The notes under the pieces: model-generated
What the model saw: the letters and a program-made list of their open reading frames with translations, nothing else
What the model was told of the DNA's origin: nothing
Databases searched by the model: none
Part shown: in pieces, positions 36,601-44,620 of the stretch
How the letters are laid out: every line of letters starts with the position of its first letter
Numbering within the stretch: position 1 is the first letter of the stretch
Position numbers and translations under genes: made by a program
Source: Trileptium ribeirensis
Taxonomy: Eukaryota; Nematoda; Enoplea; Enoplida; Thoracostomopsidae
Assembly (NCBI GenBank): GCA_030248225.1
Contig: JASANE010019471.1
Coordinates: 62,001 to 126,000, forward strand
Direction: 5' to 3'
DNA length: 64,000 nucleotides

Positions 36601-36972
36601 AAGATAAATGTATGCATAGCAGTGCCCAGTTGAAATGTGAGTGACCAAAGAAAAAATGTTTTCTTTCTACCGTTTTGACGGTTCGGTCGTCGAACGATGC
36701 TTGAAAATTATTTCCACCGAGTTTCTTAAAATGTTTGTTACAGGATTTACAAAGCCGCAAATGCAGCCGTAAACAAGCGTCCTGAAGTTACCTACATCGT
36801 TGCGAAGAAAGGTCAAATGGGGAAGCGGGCTCGACGACCTACCGGGGTGAAGGGCCGATTTAAGGTAGTCGACCCGCGTATGAAAAAAGATTTGCGCGGC
36901 TTGAATAAAACGAAAGACAAGAAACATAAAGGTGAAAAAACGAAAGTTAACAAGAGCAAGCGTGGTCGCTAG
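9605..36972 (+). CDS. FTSJ3: FTSJ3/Spb1 pre-rRNA 2'-O-methyltransferase family protein (17 exons)
   Basis: Seventeen exons join in frame to 2352 nt, 783 residues plus stop: 9605-9671, 11124-11276, 12674-12753, 17461-17560, 19308-19438, 22026-22189, 23382-23541, 26439-26539, 27494-27688, 28813-28954, 30434-30623, 32382-32609, 32951-33089, 34133-34217, 35026-35118, 35663-35757, 36744-36972. The N-terminal third is an FtsJ Rossmann-type methyltransferase: SAM motif DLCAAPGGW (residues 50-58) and catalytic tetrad K31, D117, K157, E192, whose spacings (86, 40, 35) equal those of E. coli RrmJ. Then follow the Spb1 middle domain (exons 7-11, with an acidic tract) and the basic C-terminal domain. Known role of the family: nucleolar processing of large-subunit pre-rRNA, binding S-adenosylmethionine. 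The start is chosen because [16 protein letters not shown] is the family's usual N-terminus. The human protein is a little longer (about 850 residues); the difference lies in the acidic linker. Confidence 0.97.
9966..10290 (+). repeat. Four degenerate ~82-bp tandem repeats in FTSJ3 intron 1
   Basis: Units begin with TTACG(T/C)(G/A)TCT at about 9966, 10047, 10129 and 10213. Each contains 'cgtcact..ag.gagaacgtcttccat.atgcgtca'. The open frame over them is a by-product of the repeat. Confidence 0.8.
11124..11276 (+). CDS. FTSJ3: FTSJ3 exon 2 (SAM-binding motif)
   Basis: Acceptor CTGCAG at 11118-11123. Encodes the catalytic lysine (K31 in [10 protein letters not shown]) and the SAM-binding loop [13 protein letters not shown], ending at a split glycine codon. 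The donor is GTAAGC. Confidence 0.97.
11281..11796 (+). repeat. Three ~172-bp tandem repeats beside the exon 2 donor
   Basis: Copies at 11281-11452, 11453-11623 and 11624-11796 are almost identical; each runs from G(C/T)CATTTG(C/T)GTTGGATTGCAG to TTATGAGCAAAAATT. The first copy begins only four bases into intron 2. Differences are a few substitutions and indels (for example CCCC/CCCCC before CAACC). Confidence 0.95.
12674..12753 (+). CDS. FTSJ3: FTSJ3 exon 3
   Basis: Acceptor TTTTAG, donor GTGAGT. Encodes [20 protein letters not shown] and a few more residues, the strand after the SAM motif with the acidic D92 expected in motif III. Confidence 0.95.
13330..13687 (+). mobile_element. MITE family M1, copy 1 (FTSJ3 intron 3)
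   Basis: Non-coding element with terminal inverted repeats: CTGGTCTGTCCTCAG at the left and CTGTGGACAGGCTGG at the right. Inside are G-rich patches near both ends and an AT-rich centre with 'ttttagcattata..tagtggtaattaa'. The same structure recurs at 20067, 25948, 49139 and 57376. Confidence 0.8.
13880..14525 (+). repeat. MITE-like repeat family M2, copy 2
   Basis: Longer than copy 1 at 6100-6460. It has 'ttttgccaa', 'accggggg' and G-run motifs and ends CCCCCATCCCTCACTTTGGAGAAGCCAGA. The left boundary is a guess. Non-coding. Confidence 0.35.
15060..15540. repeat. Degenerate tandem repeat, period near 180 bp
   Basis: GCAATACGTAACCAGACAA.TGAA at about 15238 recurs at about 15416 as GCAATACATAACCAGACAAATGAA; '(g/c)attcag' and 'cccattga/cccatgaaa' segments show the same offset. 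Around two and a half copies; the overlapping minus-strand frames are repeat by-products. Confidence 0.5.
17461..17560 (+). CDS. FTSJ3: FTSJ3 exon 4 (catalytic Asp)
   Basis: Begins directly after TTATTTTAG. Encodes [19 protein letters not shown], with D117 of the catalytic tetrad in HDGAPN. The donor is GTTTGA, a weak match to consensus, but it is the only junction that keeps the frame into exon 5. Confidence 0.95.
18024..19203 (+). repeat. Nine-copy 131-bp tandem array in FTSJ3 intron 4
   Basis: Copies start at 18024, 18157, 18288, 18419, 18550, 18680, 18811, 18942 and 19073, each beginning ATTGAAATTCAACCCTGAAA. Units differ by only one or two bases; copy 1 is 133 bp and copy 5 is 130 bp. 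Each unit contains a perfect 6-bp stem ACAGTA/TACTGT with an 11-base loop. There are no variable spacers and no open frame through the unit. Confidence 0.98.
19308..19438 (+). CDS. FTSJ3: FTSJ3 exon 5 (catalytic Lys)
   Basis: Acceptor ATTTCAG, donor GTGAGC. Encodes [20 protein letters not shown] and then [12 protein letters not shown]157 in FVTKVF is the third tetrad residue. Confidence 0.97.
20067..20399 (-). mobile_element. MITE family M1, copy 2 (FTSJ3 intron 5)
   Basis: Starts CTGGCCTGTCCACG and ends with a decayed GGTTATGGATAGGCAG; internal G/C-rich ends and AT-rich centre match the other copies in reverse orientation. The 122-codon minus-strand frame at 20159-20527 runs across it and is not a gene. 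Confidence 0.7.
22026..22189 (+). CDS. FTSJ3: FTSJ3 exon 6 (catalytic Glu)
   Basis: Acceptor TTTTCAG, donor GTAAGT. Encodes [20 protein letters not shown], with E192 completing the tetrad, then [15 protein letters not shown], the end of the methyltransferase fold. Confidence 0.97.
23382..23541 (+). CDS. FTSJ3: FTSJ3 exon 7
   Basis: The acceptor is TTTTTTCGCAG; an alternative CTGCAG 13 bases earlier breaks the frame. Encodes [20 protein letters not shown] and VNALSKCSE, the start of the Spb1 middle domain. The donor is GTAAGG. Frames on the minus strand here are antisense shadows. Confidence 0.93.
24750..24766 (+). repeat. Poly-G run of 17
   Basis: An uninterrupted run of G in FTSJ3 intron 7. 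Copy number is likely unreliable in sequencing. Confidence 0.85.
25245..25640 (+). repeat. Dispersed repeat related to the insert at 59196-59624
   Basis: Shares an ordered set of motifs with 59196-59624: a 'gtctcgtc/cttgtcc' start, 'aaaatttt.ctgtttag/cttttttag', 'tttgacgttt(t/c)ctg.cagt', CCCCAGGTA, and an end like 'gtagtttggaggagccgttaa'. No coding potential seen. Confidence 0.45.
25948..26340 (+). mobile_element. MITE family M1, copy 3 (FTSJ3 intron 7)
   Basis: Left end CTGGTCTGTCCACAGCC; right end CCACTGTGGACAACCC. Internal order and orientation match copy 1. Confidence 0.75.
26439..26539 (+). CDS. FTSJ3: FTSJ3 exon 8
   Basis: Acceptor CTATTTAG, donor GTAAGA. Encodes [20 protein letters not shown] and LGARELR, the family's conserved HP.TT.EI....DIKVLG.REL segment. 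Confidence 0.96.
26608..27420 (-). pseudogene. Possible gag-like retroelement remnant
   Basis: Two overlapping minus-strand frames (to about 141 and 94 codons) continue into a third at 27197-27418. They read as lysine-rich sequence containing a CLSC...C pattern reminiscent of a decayed zinc knuckle, with frame changes and stops. It lies inside FTSJ3 intron 8 on the opposite strand. It may equally be chance open sequence; no pol domain accompanies it. Confidence 0.2.
27494..27688 (+). CDS. FTSJ3: FTSJ3 exon 9
   Basis: Acceptor ATTTTTAG. Encodes [20 protein letters not shown] and an acidic, charged tail [14 protein letters not shown]. The donor is the weak GTTGGC, but frame and protein continuity into exon 10 require it. 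Confidence 0.94.
28813..28954 (+). CDS. FTSJ3: FTSJ3 exon 10
   Basis: Acceptor TTATTTAG, donor GTAATA. Encodes [20 protein letters not shown] and IIPGDKF..P, the conserved RKK..E...L..R..LKM..PGD block of Spb1 proteins. Confidence 0.96.
29418..29829. mobile_element. Foldback / MITE-like inverted-repeat element (FTSJ3 intron 10)
   Basis: Ends are the perfect inverted repeat AAATGACTGTCGC (29418-29430) and GCGACAGTCATTT (29817-29829). Internal pairs include ATATTGCATCCGATTCGAT against its inverted near-copy, and ATATGTGCATAAAA against TTTTATGCACATAT. The centre has an 11-bp palindrome, AAACGAACGTT-AC-AACGTTCGTTT (29584-29606). No transposase is encoded. Related fragments lie near 56786 and 61718. 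Confidence 0.8.
30434..30623 (+). CDS. FTSJ3: FTSJ3 exon 11 (acidic linker)
   Basis: Acceptor TTTTTAG. Encodes a low-conservation, serine- and acid-rich linker ending [20 protein letters not shown]. The donor is GTTAAA, weak; the phase (1) fits exon 12. Confidence 0.88.
30990..32185 (+). mobile_element. Decayed RTE-like LINE (FTSJ3 intron 11)
   Basis: Across shifting frames one can read successive reverse-transcriptase segments: GCIDQ, then [15 protein letters not shown] (31095-31138), [15 protein letters not shown], an NNKKTKSM segment (about 31470-31500), [33 protein letters not shown], and a tail with [20 protein letters not shown]. The order matches RTE/Bov-B-type LINEs of invertebrates, especially flatworms. 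Stops and frameshifts show it is dead; the active-site YADD box cannot be found. Confidence 0.7.
32382..32609 (+). CDS. FTSJ3: FTSJ3 exon 12 (low-complexity linker)
   Basis: Acceptor ATTTAG. Encodes a Ser/Thr/Asn-rich linker from [20 protein letters not shown] to FDVSG. Two donors are possible; TCAG|GTGAAC at 32609 keeps phase with exon 13, whereas the later AATAG|GTAAAA does not. Confidence 0.88.
32951..33089 (+). CDS. FTSJ3: FTSJ3 exon 13
   Basis: Encodes [20 protein letters not shown] and VIEWGYNR, the conserved start of the Spb1 C-terminal domain. The acceptor is TTGTTAAG, AAG rather than the usual YAG, after a T-rich tract. The donor is GTACGT. Confidence 0.93.
33501..33740 (+). repeat. 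120-bp tandem duplication (FTSJ3 intron 13)
   Basis: 33501-33620 and 33621-33740 are near-identical, running from CTTAAATATG(T/C)AGTAATATCC to CAGCTGGGTGTTCGAG(T/C)TC. Confidence 0.95.
34066..34101 (+). repeat. Partial copy of exon 14 just before exon 14
   Basis: The intronic segment AAAGGAAACGTAGTCG...CATTCCCAGTC repeats the exon sequence at about 34179-34212 (AAAGGAAGCACAGTCG...CATTCCCAGTC), with three substitutions. Confidence 0.8.
34133..34217 (+). CDS. FTSJ3: FTSJ3 exon 14
   Basis: Acceptor TGTTTTAG, donor GTAAGT. Encodes [20 protein letters not shown], the hallmark Y.FND..LP.WF..DE..H motif of the Spb1 C-terminal domain. Confidence 0.97.
35026..35118 (+). CDS. FTSJ3: FTSJ3 exon 15
   Basis: Acceptor TTTTTAG, donor GTACCG. 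Encodes [20 protein letters not shown] and [11 protein letters not shown]; the ARPIKK..EAKARKK block is strongly conserved. Confidence 0.97.
35663..35757 (+). CDS. FTSJ3: FTSJ3 exon 16
   Basis: Acceptor ATTTCAG, donor GTGAGT. Encodes [20 protein letters not shown] and [12 protein letters not shown], a helical basic segment. Confidence 0.96.
36744..36972 (+). CDS. FTSJ3: FTSJ3 exon 17 (terminal)
   Basis: Acceptor GTTACAG. Encodes [31 protein letters not shown] and a Lys/Arg tail ending SKRGR before TAG. The basic end fits nucleolar RNA binding. The nearest downstream AATAAA is near 37818. Confidence 0.97.
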
Positions 36973-38458
36973 GTGGTGGGCCGCTGTGGAAAACAATGAA
37001 CCATATGGGCTGGCCAAGTAACCTGGACGGAGTAACACCGGTGTGGTAGCTGAAGCTTTTTGACCATGTACCGTTTAAGTTTATTGTAAGAAGTTGGTGT
37101 TTGATGAACCGGAATAATTTATTGAGCGGAGCGAGGCGAAGCCAAGCGACGCGTTATTATTTTCTGTCTGTGACCAAATAAGTCGATGTCCGTTCGTGCG
37201 TTCGTCGCGATGAATATCCCGAACCACTGAACCGATTTCAAAAAACTTTTTTTGTTTTATAGCTTAACATCTGGGAATGTGCACCTGATATGTGGGGTTT
37301 CAAAATTTTGCATAATGAATTTAGCTATAAGCTAATTAGTTGCTTGTAATCAGCTAATTAAGGCACTTTTGGTTATATCTCGCTAAATACTTGGAATAGA
37401 ATCGTTTTGTTTTAACCAATATAGGGTTTTCGGAGTCAAAAATGCAAATATGATACTTTTAGACTCATGGTCATTATCTTGCCAATTTATAAATTATGCT
37501 AATTGGATTAAATTAGAATTAAGAATTAGAAAGCTGTGTTCAATTTTTAATTAACATTTTAAGTTTTAAGTATAATCAATGGATAAGGTTTTCAAATTCT
37601 AAGTTTAATATAACTAGAAAATTGATAACTTCTAAAAACTATAATCTTTTGATGAATGCGGGTTTGATTTAGCGATTTAGCAGAATTGTAAGGAACTTTT
37701 TGCTACTCGAGAAGTAATATGTCGAAAAGATAGAAATCACTACTATATATGTGTCTACAAATGCTATATTAAATGTTTAAATTAAATTCTTTAATGTTCA
37801 TGTTGAGTCGACTGATTAATAAATAACTTACGTTCAAAAAAGCTATTTTAAATAGATTGTATCTGTTACTGGTCTAATTTTCATGTGGCCGTCAAAGCAG
37901 TGTTAACGGTCTTTCCTGGATGAAATTGGTGATACTAAAAACTTATTTTGGTCAATAGTTCGTAGTTTTGCATATTTTATGAACTGCATAATTATGACGG
38001 AAAATAATGTGAAACTGCGGTGACAAATCTCACAATGAGCGTTATATGTAGTGGCCGAAATGATGTGCTCTGTTATAAAATTCTAACACAGCTATGTGTT
38101 TTAGAACAATACATCCCGTTTTTTGGTGAGCTAGCTAAATTATGCTGTAGTCGTCAATAACTTGCATGCAAATATTTTGTACTGTAGTGTTTCACCGACT
38201 TTATTATTACTATAATTATTATTATAATATTGTTACTATTAGTGAATTATTATAAAATATCGGTAGTCTTTTTGTGGGCTTTAGAAATGTCAGTTTAAAA
38301 ATAGAGCATTGTTAGATTTGTAGCCACAACATTTTTGACAGTATATAAAACTTGGTTGTGCTAGTCTGAGTGCACTCATGAAGTTTTGCCGACTCGTGCT
38401 TAAGTAAATTGCCAGTGCTGCTACATTGTAATAATTTCGTATTTCATACACTCCAGCC
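36973..38458. other. Region 3' of FTSJ3, no gene seen
   Basis: AT-rich sequence. A short G-rich stretch 'gagcggagcgaggcgaagcc' near 37125-37150 looks like a dispersed-repeat end. No exon-like frames with splice sites were found. Confidence 0.4.
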
Positions 38459-38604
38459 GTTCACTGCTTGAACATGTGAGTTTTCTTAGCCTTAATAACT
38501 ATGTATATCGTAAAAGTGATGTTCATTGCTTGAACACTGCCTAGTTCACTTGCTCGGCTCGTTCATTGCCTGAACGACCTAAGCTACGCGTTCACTGTTT
38601 GAAC
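38459..38604 (+). repeat. Four 15-bp GTTCA-N5-TGAAC palindromic motifs
   Basis: GTTCACTGCTTGAAC (38459-38473), GTTCATTGCTTGAAC (38521-38535), GTTCATTGCCTGAAC (38561-38575) and GTTCACTGTTTGAAC (38590-38604). The arms are invariant inverted repeats with a 5-base core of form (C/T)TG(C/T)(C/T). The layout resembles a cluster of dimer-binding sites, but no factor can be named. Confidence 0.6.
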
Positions 38605-38639
38605 GACACTGACCACGTTGTAACATTTGGTAGCAACGG

Positions 38640-39530
38640 TGGGGTTACACTATGTCATTGCAGCCTGTCTGTTTATTTCGTATCACAAATTTAACTACAT
38701 TTAAGTGATCTTCAATCATCGTTGCACTTGTTTTTATTCGCCAAGCCTGTGCACTGCGATAGTTATAATACGGACCATGGAGAACTGCATAACAAACTCT
38801 GACGTTAATATTCGATAACAGATCGTCGAAAAGGCAGTCTGTCAAGCGGTGAAACACTACAGTACCATCTAATAAGTCATGTTAAAGATAAGTCTAGTTT
38901 CCCAAAGCAAATAGCGCGGAGGGACCCTTCAAAACTGTTTCACTAAGCAAGGTGGGGAATTTCATTAGGTTTTGTTCTTCGTATTATTACGGATGAAGGG
39001 TACTTGTGCAGTTTTATTAACACGAAGCTGTACGTGGCCATGCAATTTAGCCTATATGGAGCCTACTTATGAAACGGGACGGTAAAGACGTCCTTGAATG
39101 ACCCTACAAGAACAGTTATCTACATCGTGGATAAAATAACAAACATAACCGTTGCATTTAATAAACTGAAGCCTCGACCCGTTCAACTACCGAAGTTTAT
39201 TATAAAAAAACAGAAGTATTAGGCCATTAGATAAGGATAACCATGGAAAGTATATAAAGAGATATTGTGTTTCTTCCAATGTCTTGTGTTGCAACGTGGA
39301 TACAATTTGCAGAATAATACGGAATTTGAATCATAAGTAGTTGAAGAAAGCGAAGAGTGATGTATGAACTAATATAGACAAATATCAGCAATTGGAAATT
39401 TTGCGATTTGCTCACACTTGTTCTATCTAGGGCCTCTAATCTGTTTCTTGAATATGAAATGATCTATTTATCTGCTTGCGATGGTGTTATCACCTTATTA
39501 TGTAATGGGTCGGGAGATCGTTTAAACAGC
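38640..39530. other. AT-rich intergenic sequence, nothing recognised
   Basis: Only short unsupported frames on both strands. Confidence 0.4.
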
Positions 39531-39539
39531 GAAAACCGG

Positions 39540-41480
39540 CATCCGATATAACTTTTAAACATAAAATTTATACAAAAATATTAACTAAACGCCTTGAAAA
39601 CGCCATGTCGACTTTAGTACATCGTGACCAGAGAAGGCCTCAAAATCCAAGATAGCCTAAATCATGTGCAGTGCGTAGTACATCATGCAAATGAGACAAT
39701 GGAGACGCAATGATTTTGTCGCTGCGTTTGACATGGTCGAATGGGATTTCATTTTTAGGACATTAGAAAAAATAAATTTTGGACCTGTTTTTCTTCAACA
39801 AATCATTCTTCTTCAAATCTTTTACACGATCTGCTGTTTGATAAATGGGTTTTTTGGGATAAATGGGTGTTTAAATCTTTTAATAAATGGGTTTTTGTCC
39901 GCTCCCTTTCCATTTATCGGGGGGTCCGACAGGGTTGCCCTTTATCGCTTTTGTTGTATGTGATTACTACTGAAGTAGTTGCTCATTTTATTAGAAAAAC
40001 TAACATGTTGACAGGAATACCGTTATGTGGATCAAACACGGTTGACGAAATTTGCAAGAGCATTTTCGTTACCAAATGGGACATAATTAATACTGTTTCT
40101 AATGGCCTCTGGTAGACGGCTAAATAATGCGCAAAACACAATTATTATGTTTAGGATCTTATAAAAATAGCGTTGTCCAAGTAGATTTTCAATGTTTTTT
40201 AACGCAGAAACTAAAACTTTACGGTGTCTGGGTATATATATAAGCGCTGACAGCTGCTTTAACGAAAATTGGTCCAAAAGTATTGAGTCGATTGATCGAG
40301 AAGAAACGAGAGTACCTCCTTACGTTATTTCTGTTTTTGGACGGATTCACTTTGCCATTATTTATTACTTTTGTATGTTTAACTTGTAGCTACGCCGCCA
40401 GTAAATCTCGCTAAGCTCGCTTATAACAAGTTGAAGCATTTTCCGTGGTATCCATCTTCTGCCAATGTGTTAAAACAGAATATATTACACTTGGTCGCAA
40501 ATCAAGGTGTCACAGGACTCCCTGATATAGAGATTCGAATTAAGGTTAATCGCCTTCTGTGTTATTTAAAAGTAGTTTCATATAAGAAAGTCTTGAGTTG
40601 GTGGAGGTGTTTTAATCATTTCTACTGTAAGGTTAGAACAATTAAATAAATCACAGGCCAATGCTGTAGCAGTTCCAACATTTTACAAAGAAATCCGCCA
40701 AGCAAAGCAGTTATTGAATCTGAATTTAGACGTAATGGAGATTTCTGCTACATCTTCGTACGTAAATTTGACTTATGCGTCGTTCACATTAAGTTGCCTG
40801 CACCTACTGCACACGGTTACGCAAAGAACCGCAGTGTTCATTACACTGCGGTTGTCGCTACATTGTAACTTCAATCTTATTTCTCGCTACAAGCTTCGTG
40901 CAACAGTTGGCATTTTATAACGACGCCTGTAGGGAGCATTACGATTGACGTTACACGGCTTGTAACAACAGTGTTGAAAAAAACGCCTAGTGTAACGTCA
41001 ATAACGATTGCTGCACGATGGTGTAATGAGGTGTAAGTAGGTGCACGCAACTTAATGTGAACGACGCATTACTGAAAGTGAAGCCTAAGCAAATATATGT
41101 TCTTTGGATTAATCATAAACTATAGAAACAATATGGTGGCCCAAAATTTATTATGGTCAGACCAAATAGGGTTTCAATTTCTTATGTAAAATCATCTTGG
41201 GAATGGGCAAAATCTAAATTTGTAGATTGAAATTTGCACTTTAAACTAAGGCATAAGCGTTTATTCACCAACGACAGAGTATCACACTTTACTGATACTT
41301 CAAATTCTTGTTACTATTGTCTTCAACATGGTTTAGACGTAATCGAAGACAACGCGCATATAATTCAATAGCTGAAGAATCAAATTCTTGTTTAGGATTC
41401 AGGCTAACGATATAAGACACGGTGTTTACCTTTTTAGGATTTCAGGTATCACTGATTTGTGTATGTTTGGAATTATTCTT
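39540..41480 (+). mobile_element. Decayed Tx1/L1-like LINE (reverse transcriptase)
   Basis: Successive frames read HRDQ, AAFDMVEWDFIFRTLEKI (RT block A), then NGFLS, SIYRGVRQGCPLSLLLYVIT (39900-39965), a segment that jumps from GIPLCGSNTVDEICK straight to SIFVTKWDIINTV, LRCLGIYISADSCFNENWSK and a tail with HFTDTSNSCYYCLQHGLDV. The catalytic (F/Y)ADD box expected between GIPLCG and FVTKWD is deleted. Stops and frameshifts are frequent. The element is split by the MITE at 40776-41068. Confidence 0.75.
40776..41068. mobile_element. PIF/Harbinger-like MITE with TTA target duplication
   Basis: Terminal inverted repeats of 33 bp, starting TGCGTCGTTCACATTAAG, differ at one base between the two ends. 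The element is flanked on both sides by TTA (40773-40775 and 41069-41071), the 3-bp TWA target duplication of the PIF/Harbinger superfamily. An internal perfect 10-bp hairpin AACCGCAGTG/CACTGCGGTT sits at 40827-40853. No transposase is encoded. It lies inside the LINE at 39540-41480. Confidence 0.9.
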
Positions 41481-41554
41481 TTCTGTTGTAAATGCTATAT
41501 TGTCTTGTAAAAATTAAACATTTTATTTCAAAATATTATTTTTGTTCGTATTTT

Positions 41555-43470
41555 GTAAATAGCAAAATTCGTGTCAGAATTCAAGGGGGTATATTTTGAA
41601 GATCTGGAAGAATTGGAAAAGTTCTACAAACTAAATATTGCAATATGAGTTTCGAAACTATTCTGAAGGAGGAAACCATGCCTGCGTAAACACGAAGAAA
41701 CGCATTATTATGGAAACCTGTATACGATGACTGATGAATTCTATAAGCTCATGCATAAAACGGATGAACAAGATGAGGACAAAAATAAATGGAAATATAG
41801 CGGATATATATCTGGTTCAAGGATATATATGGTGGCACTACAAGACGAACCTGCCCGCTCTGTCACGAAGCTCAATCGGTGTCCAACATGGCGTGACATA
41901 AGCGGTCTTCTGCGAAAGAAGACGGAGTTTGGGTGCACCGGAGGCGACAACAGTGCATTACAATGGGCAACGAGGATCGGAGAACATGCTATCGATGTGT
42001 AAAGAAATAACGAAGACGAACTTAAGGTGGCATCGTTAATCAATGTCGTATGCAACCGTGGCCGCGCGCGAGCAGCACTCAGGCGCTGCTGATGCTGGAA
42101 GGGCGGTCCCTCCTCGAAGAGTGTTAAGCCAGGAAGAGGATATATCTGAGTATCTACACAGGCTCATGAGTCATGAAGAAGATAGTGATGAAACGACTGA
42201 TAAAATTTATCTACTGATTTTGATTACACGTAGATTAGTGACTGAAAAAATTTGATATACAATTGATATGGATTGCACCAGTGATGTGCCACCTGCCTCG
42301 TCTGGACTATACCCGAGCATAATTCACAGAGTTTATTACGAATTGAATCTGAATTTAAATCAAGACAATTTCTACATTCTCGCAAATCATACCCAGTTTA
42401 CAAAGTCGCGGCCTAAATTACGATAGGCCATGGGATCGTATTTATATGAATATAGTATTCATATATAACAGAGTGTGAAGGCGCAGAAAAGCAGGTTGGA
42501 TATAAAGGTGGTTTATTCAGTTTCCCTAAATCGATAATAATTGATGAAAATCGGAGAACGTTTGCAATCTATGACAAATGTTACCAATTTCAAGCAATCT
42601 TTGACTTTGAAGCTATATAAGCTGTCGATGGTGTGCTTGAACAAGAACGAAAGCTTATATACACAAAACAATCACCACTTTGAAGCATATTGTTAGCTAG
42701 CAACGCACCCGGCTACGAAAAAACGAAATACGTCATAGGAATGTCTGATGAAATTAGAAGCTCAACGCAGTTATCTTAGCGAAATGGCATCCGCAATATA
42801 TTAAATGAAGTACATGAGTTATGAAGGAAGAATCGACTTCTAAGCCCAACATGTAATAATCGTGGATGTCAGTAAAAGATGCATGAATACGGTGAAATAC
42901 ATAACACCCGTTTAGCAGAATACAGTAAAAATAAAGAATATGAATACAGTATGATACTTATGATTCTTTAAACATCGGCAAAACGGCGGAGAGCTAACTA
43001 AATTACATGAAGTTAGATAGAGCCTATGAATCCAGAAAATGGGACACACATCGCTTATTTAGACGGCTTTTTAAGAATAGCTACTGAAAATCAAAATTCC
43101 TTGAAAAGAAAACTATCTAAACCCTAAGTTATGAATTTAAATTTTAATGCGGATCGGAAACAGCATGTCGGCACTAGACAGCAGAACATACGCTGGATGG
43201 CAAGAAAATGAAGAAATCGACGAAGGGATTATCAAAAGTGCGGATTCGAAATGTTTCCGCTCTATTCTCACCACGTCAAGATTACTTTATACATATGTCA
43301 GACGTTGTGTAGTGGATTAAACCCGGGGTTGTTTCAAGCACCTCTGGCCTCGAACAAAAAATTTTCGCTCGAAATCAAATAAAGCGCTCGTATATTGTAC
43401 TTGATATATATACATCACGAATAAAAATGGGACGAGAACGCCACAAAATACAACACTTTTATGCTTGCCC
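41555..43470 (+). mobile_element. Decayed Polinton/Maverick-like DNA polymerase B region
   Basis: Frames read FKGVYFEDLEELEKFYKLNI (about 41580-41640), then after rearranged sequence YPSIIHRVYYELNLNLNQ, KGGLFSFP, QFQAIFDFEAI (about 42590-42620; FDFE would be the exonuclease Exo I motif of family-B polymerases) and LASNAPGYEKTKYVIG (about 42695-42740), the kind of stretch that follows Exo I in Polinton polymerases. Many stops follow. No integrase or terminal repeats were found. Some later frames (to about 44570) may belong to it. Confidence 0.45.
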
Positions 43471-44610
43471 AATAGCGCTTTTAATATATGATATATACTA
43501 TTAATGAGTAATGGATAATTATATATACCATAATCCTATATTTGGAACAACTGTCACGAAAAATTTAAAAATTGAATCGACTTAATTCGAGCTCAGCTTC
43601 GTCAAAACGTGTAAGCTCAGCTTCGTCAAAACGTGTAAGTAGTTATATTACTCAGTTTGAAAATGAAATGTGTCCGACGTATACAAACGAGAACGAAACT
43701 CGTGATAATGCTCAAAAATTTTTACAATCCAACTAAATTATTGAAACATAATGTATATTCCACAGATTTTCAGGATTAAGTGCCGGGGGTTATTCGCTCG
43801 CAATAAAATAATGTTATCAGCAAAACCACTGTTTCCTAATTCACACCGTCTCTCCTTCGGGAAAGCGCTAAACGTTTAATGTACTATATACGATGTATAT
43901 ACTACCTACATTAGAAAAGTATTCCGTTCACATTATCCAGTTATTGTGAACGAATTTGACTCCAATGTGAACGTAAAGCCATTCGTAAAATATTTGTTTA
44001 ATCAAATATATACATACATAATGATAGCTCAAATATATACCAAATAAGACACAAGATCTAAGAATCCATTCATTTACACTTTATACCTGAATGACACTGG
44101 AAACCTATTGGCCAAGATCGGACAAAGCGTCTAATCCCTTTATGCTCAAAGATATTTCTCCATTCCATAAACCTAATTGCTTAAAACGTAAGCGAAAATT
44201 TACAGGCGAACCGAATGGTAATGAATAGAATAAAAATCTACGACTACAACTACATATAGTGAGGATGCCTAGTAACACAGTTTATTTGCCGCACATGAAG
44301 GAACACACGATAGTTACTTCGATCCACCATGTATATGTACTAAGTCGCGCAAGCGAAGCAAATATCTATGATATTTAGGTAAAGAAGATACTGAAAAGTA
44401 ACATTCAGGCAAATTTAAAACTTTCCAACGCGCATGTAGAACGTTGTAGCATGTCCAGACTTTAAAAATAGGCAATGGTTTCAAGTGTATATATATTATA
44501 GCAAGAGTTTATGACTTCTTGAGAAGAGTATGACACTACTCGACATCACCATATAATCGCGTCGGGCATGACACGATCCATTTCTTCCTTAACCCTCATC
44601 TTTGTGCTAT
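43471..44610. other. AT-rich intergenic sequence with possible Polinton tail
   Basis: A frame near 44105-44290 reads as basic, lysine-rich coding-like sequence (PFMLKDISPFHKPN, KRKRKFTGEPNGN) broken by stops; it might extend the element upstream. A perfect 24-bp direct duplication lies at 43591-43638 (GCTCAGCTTCGTCAAAACGT plus GTAA, twice). Confidence 0.3.
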
Positions 44611-44620
44611 CAGACCATGG

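Noticed and set aside
41741..42055. 104-codon minus-strand frame rich in Ser and Cys
   Set aside because: Opposite to the Polinton-like frames; looks like a shadow, no domain.
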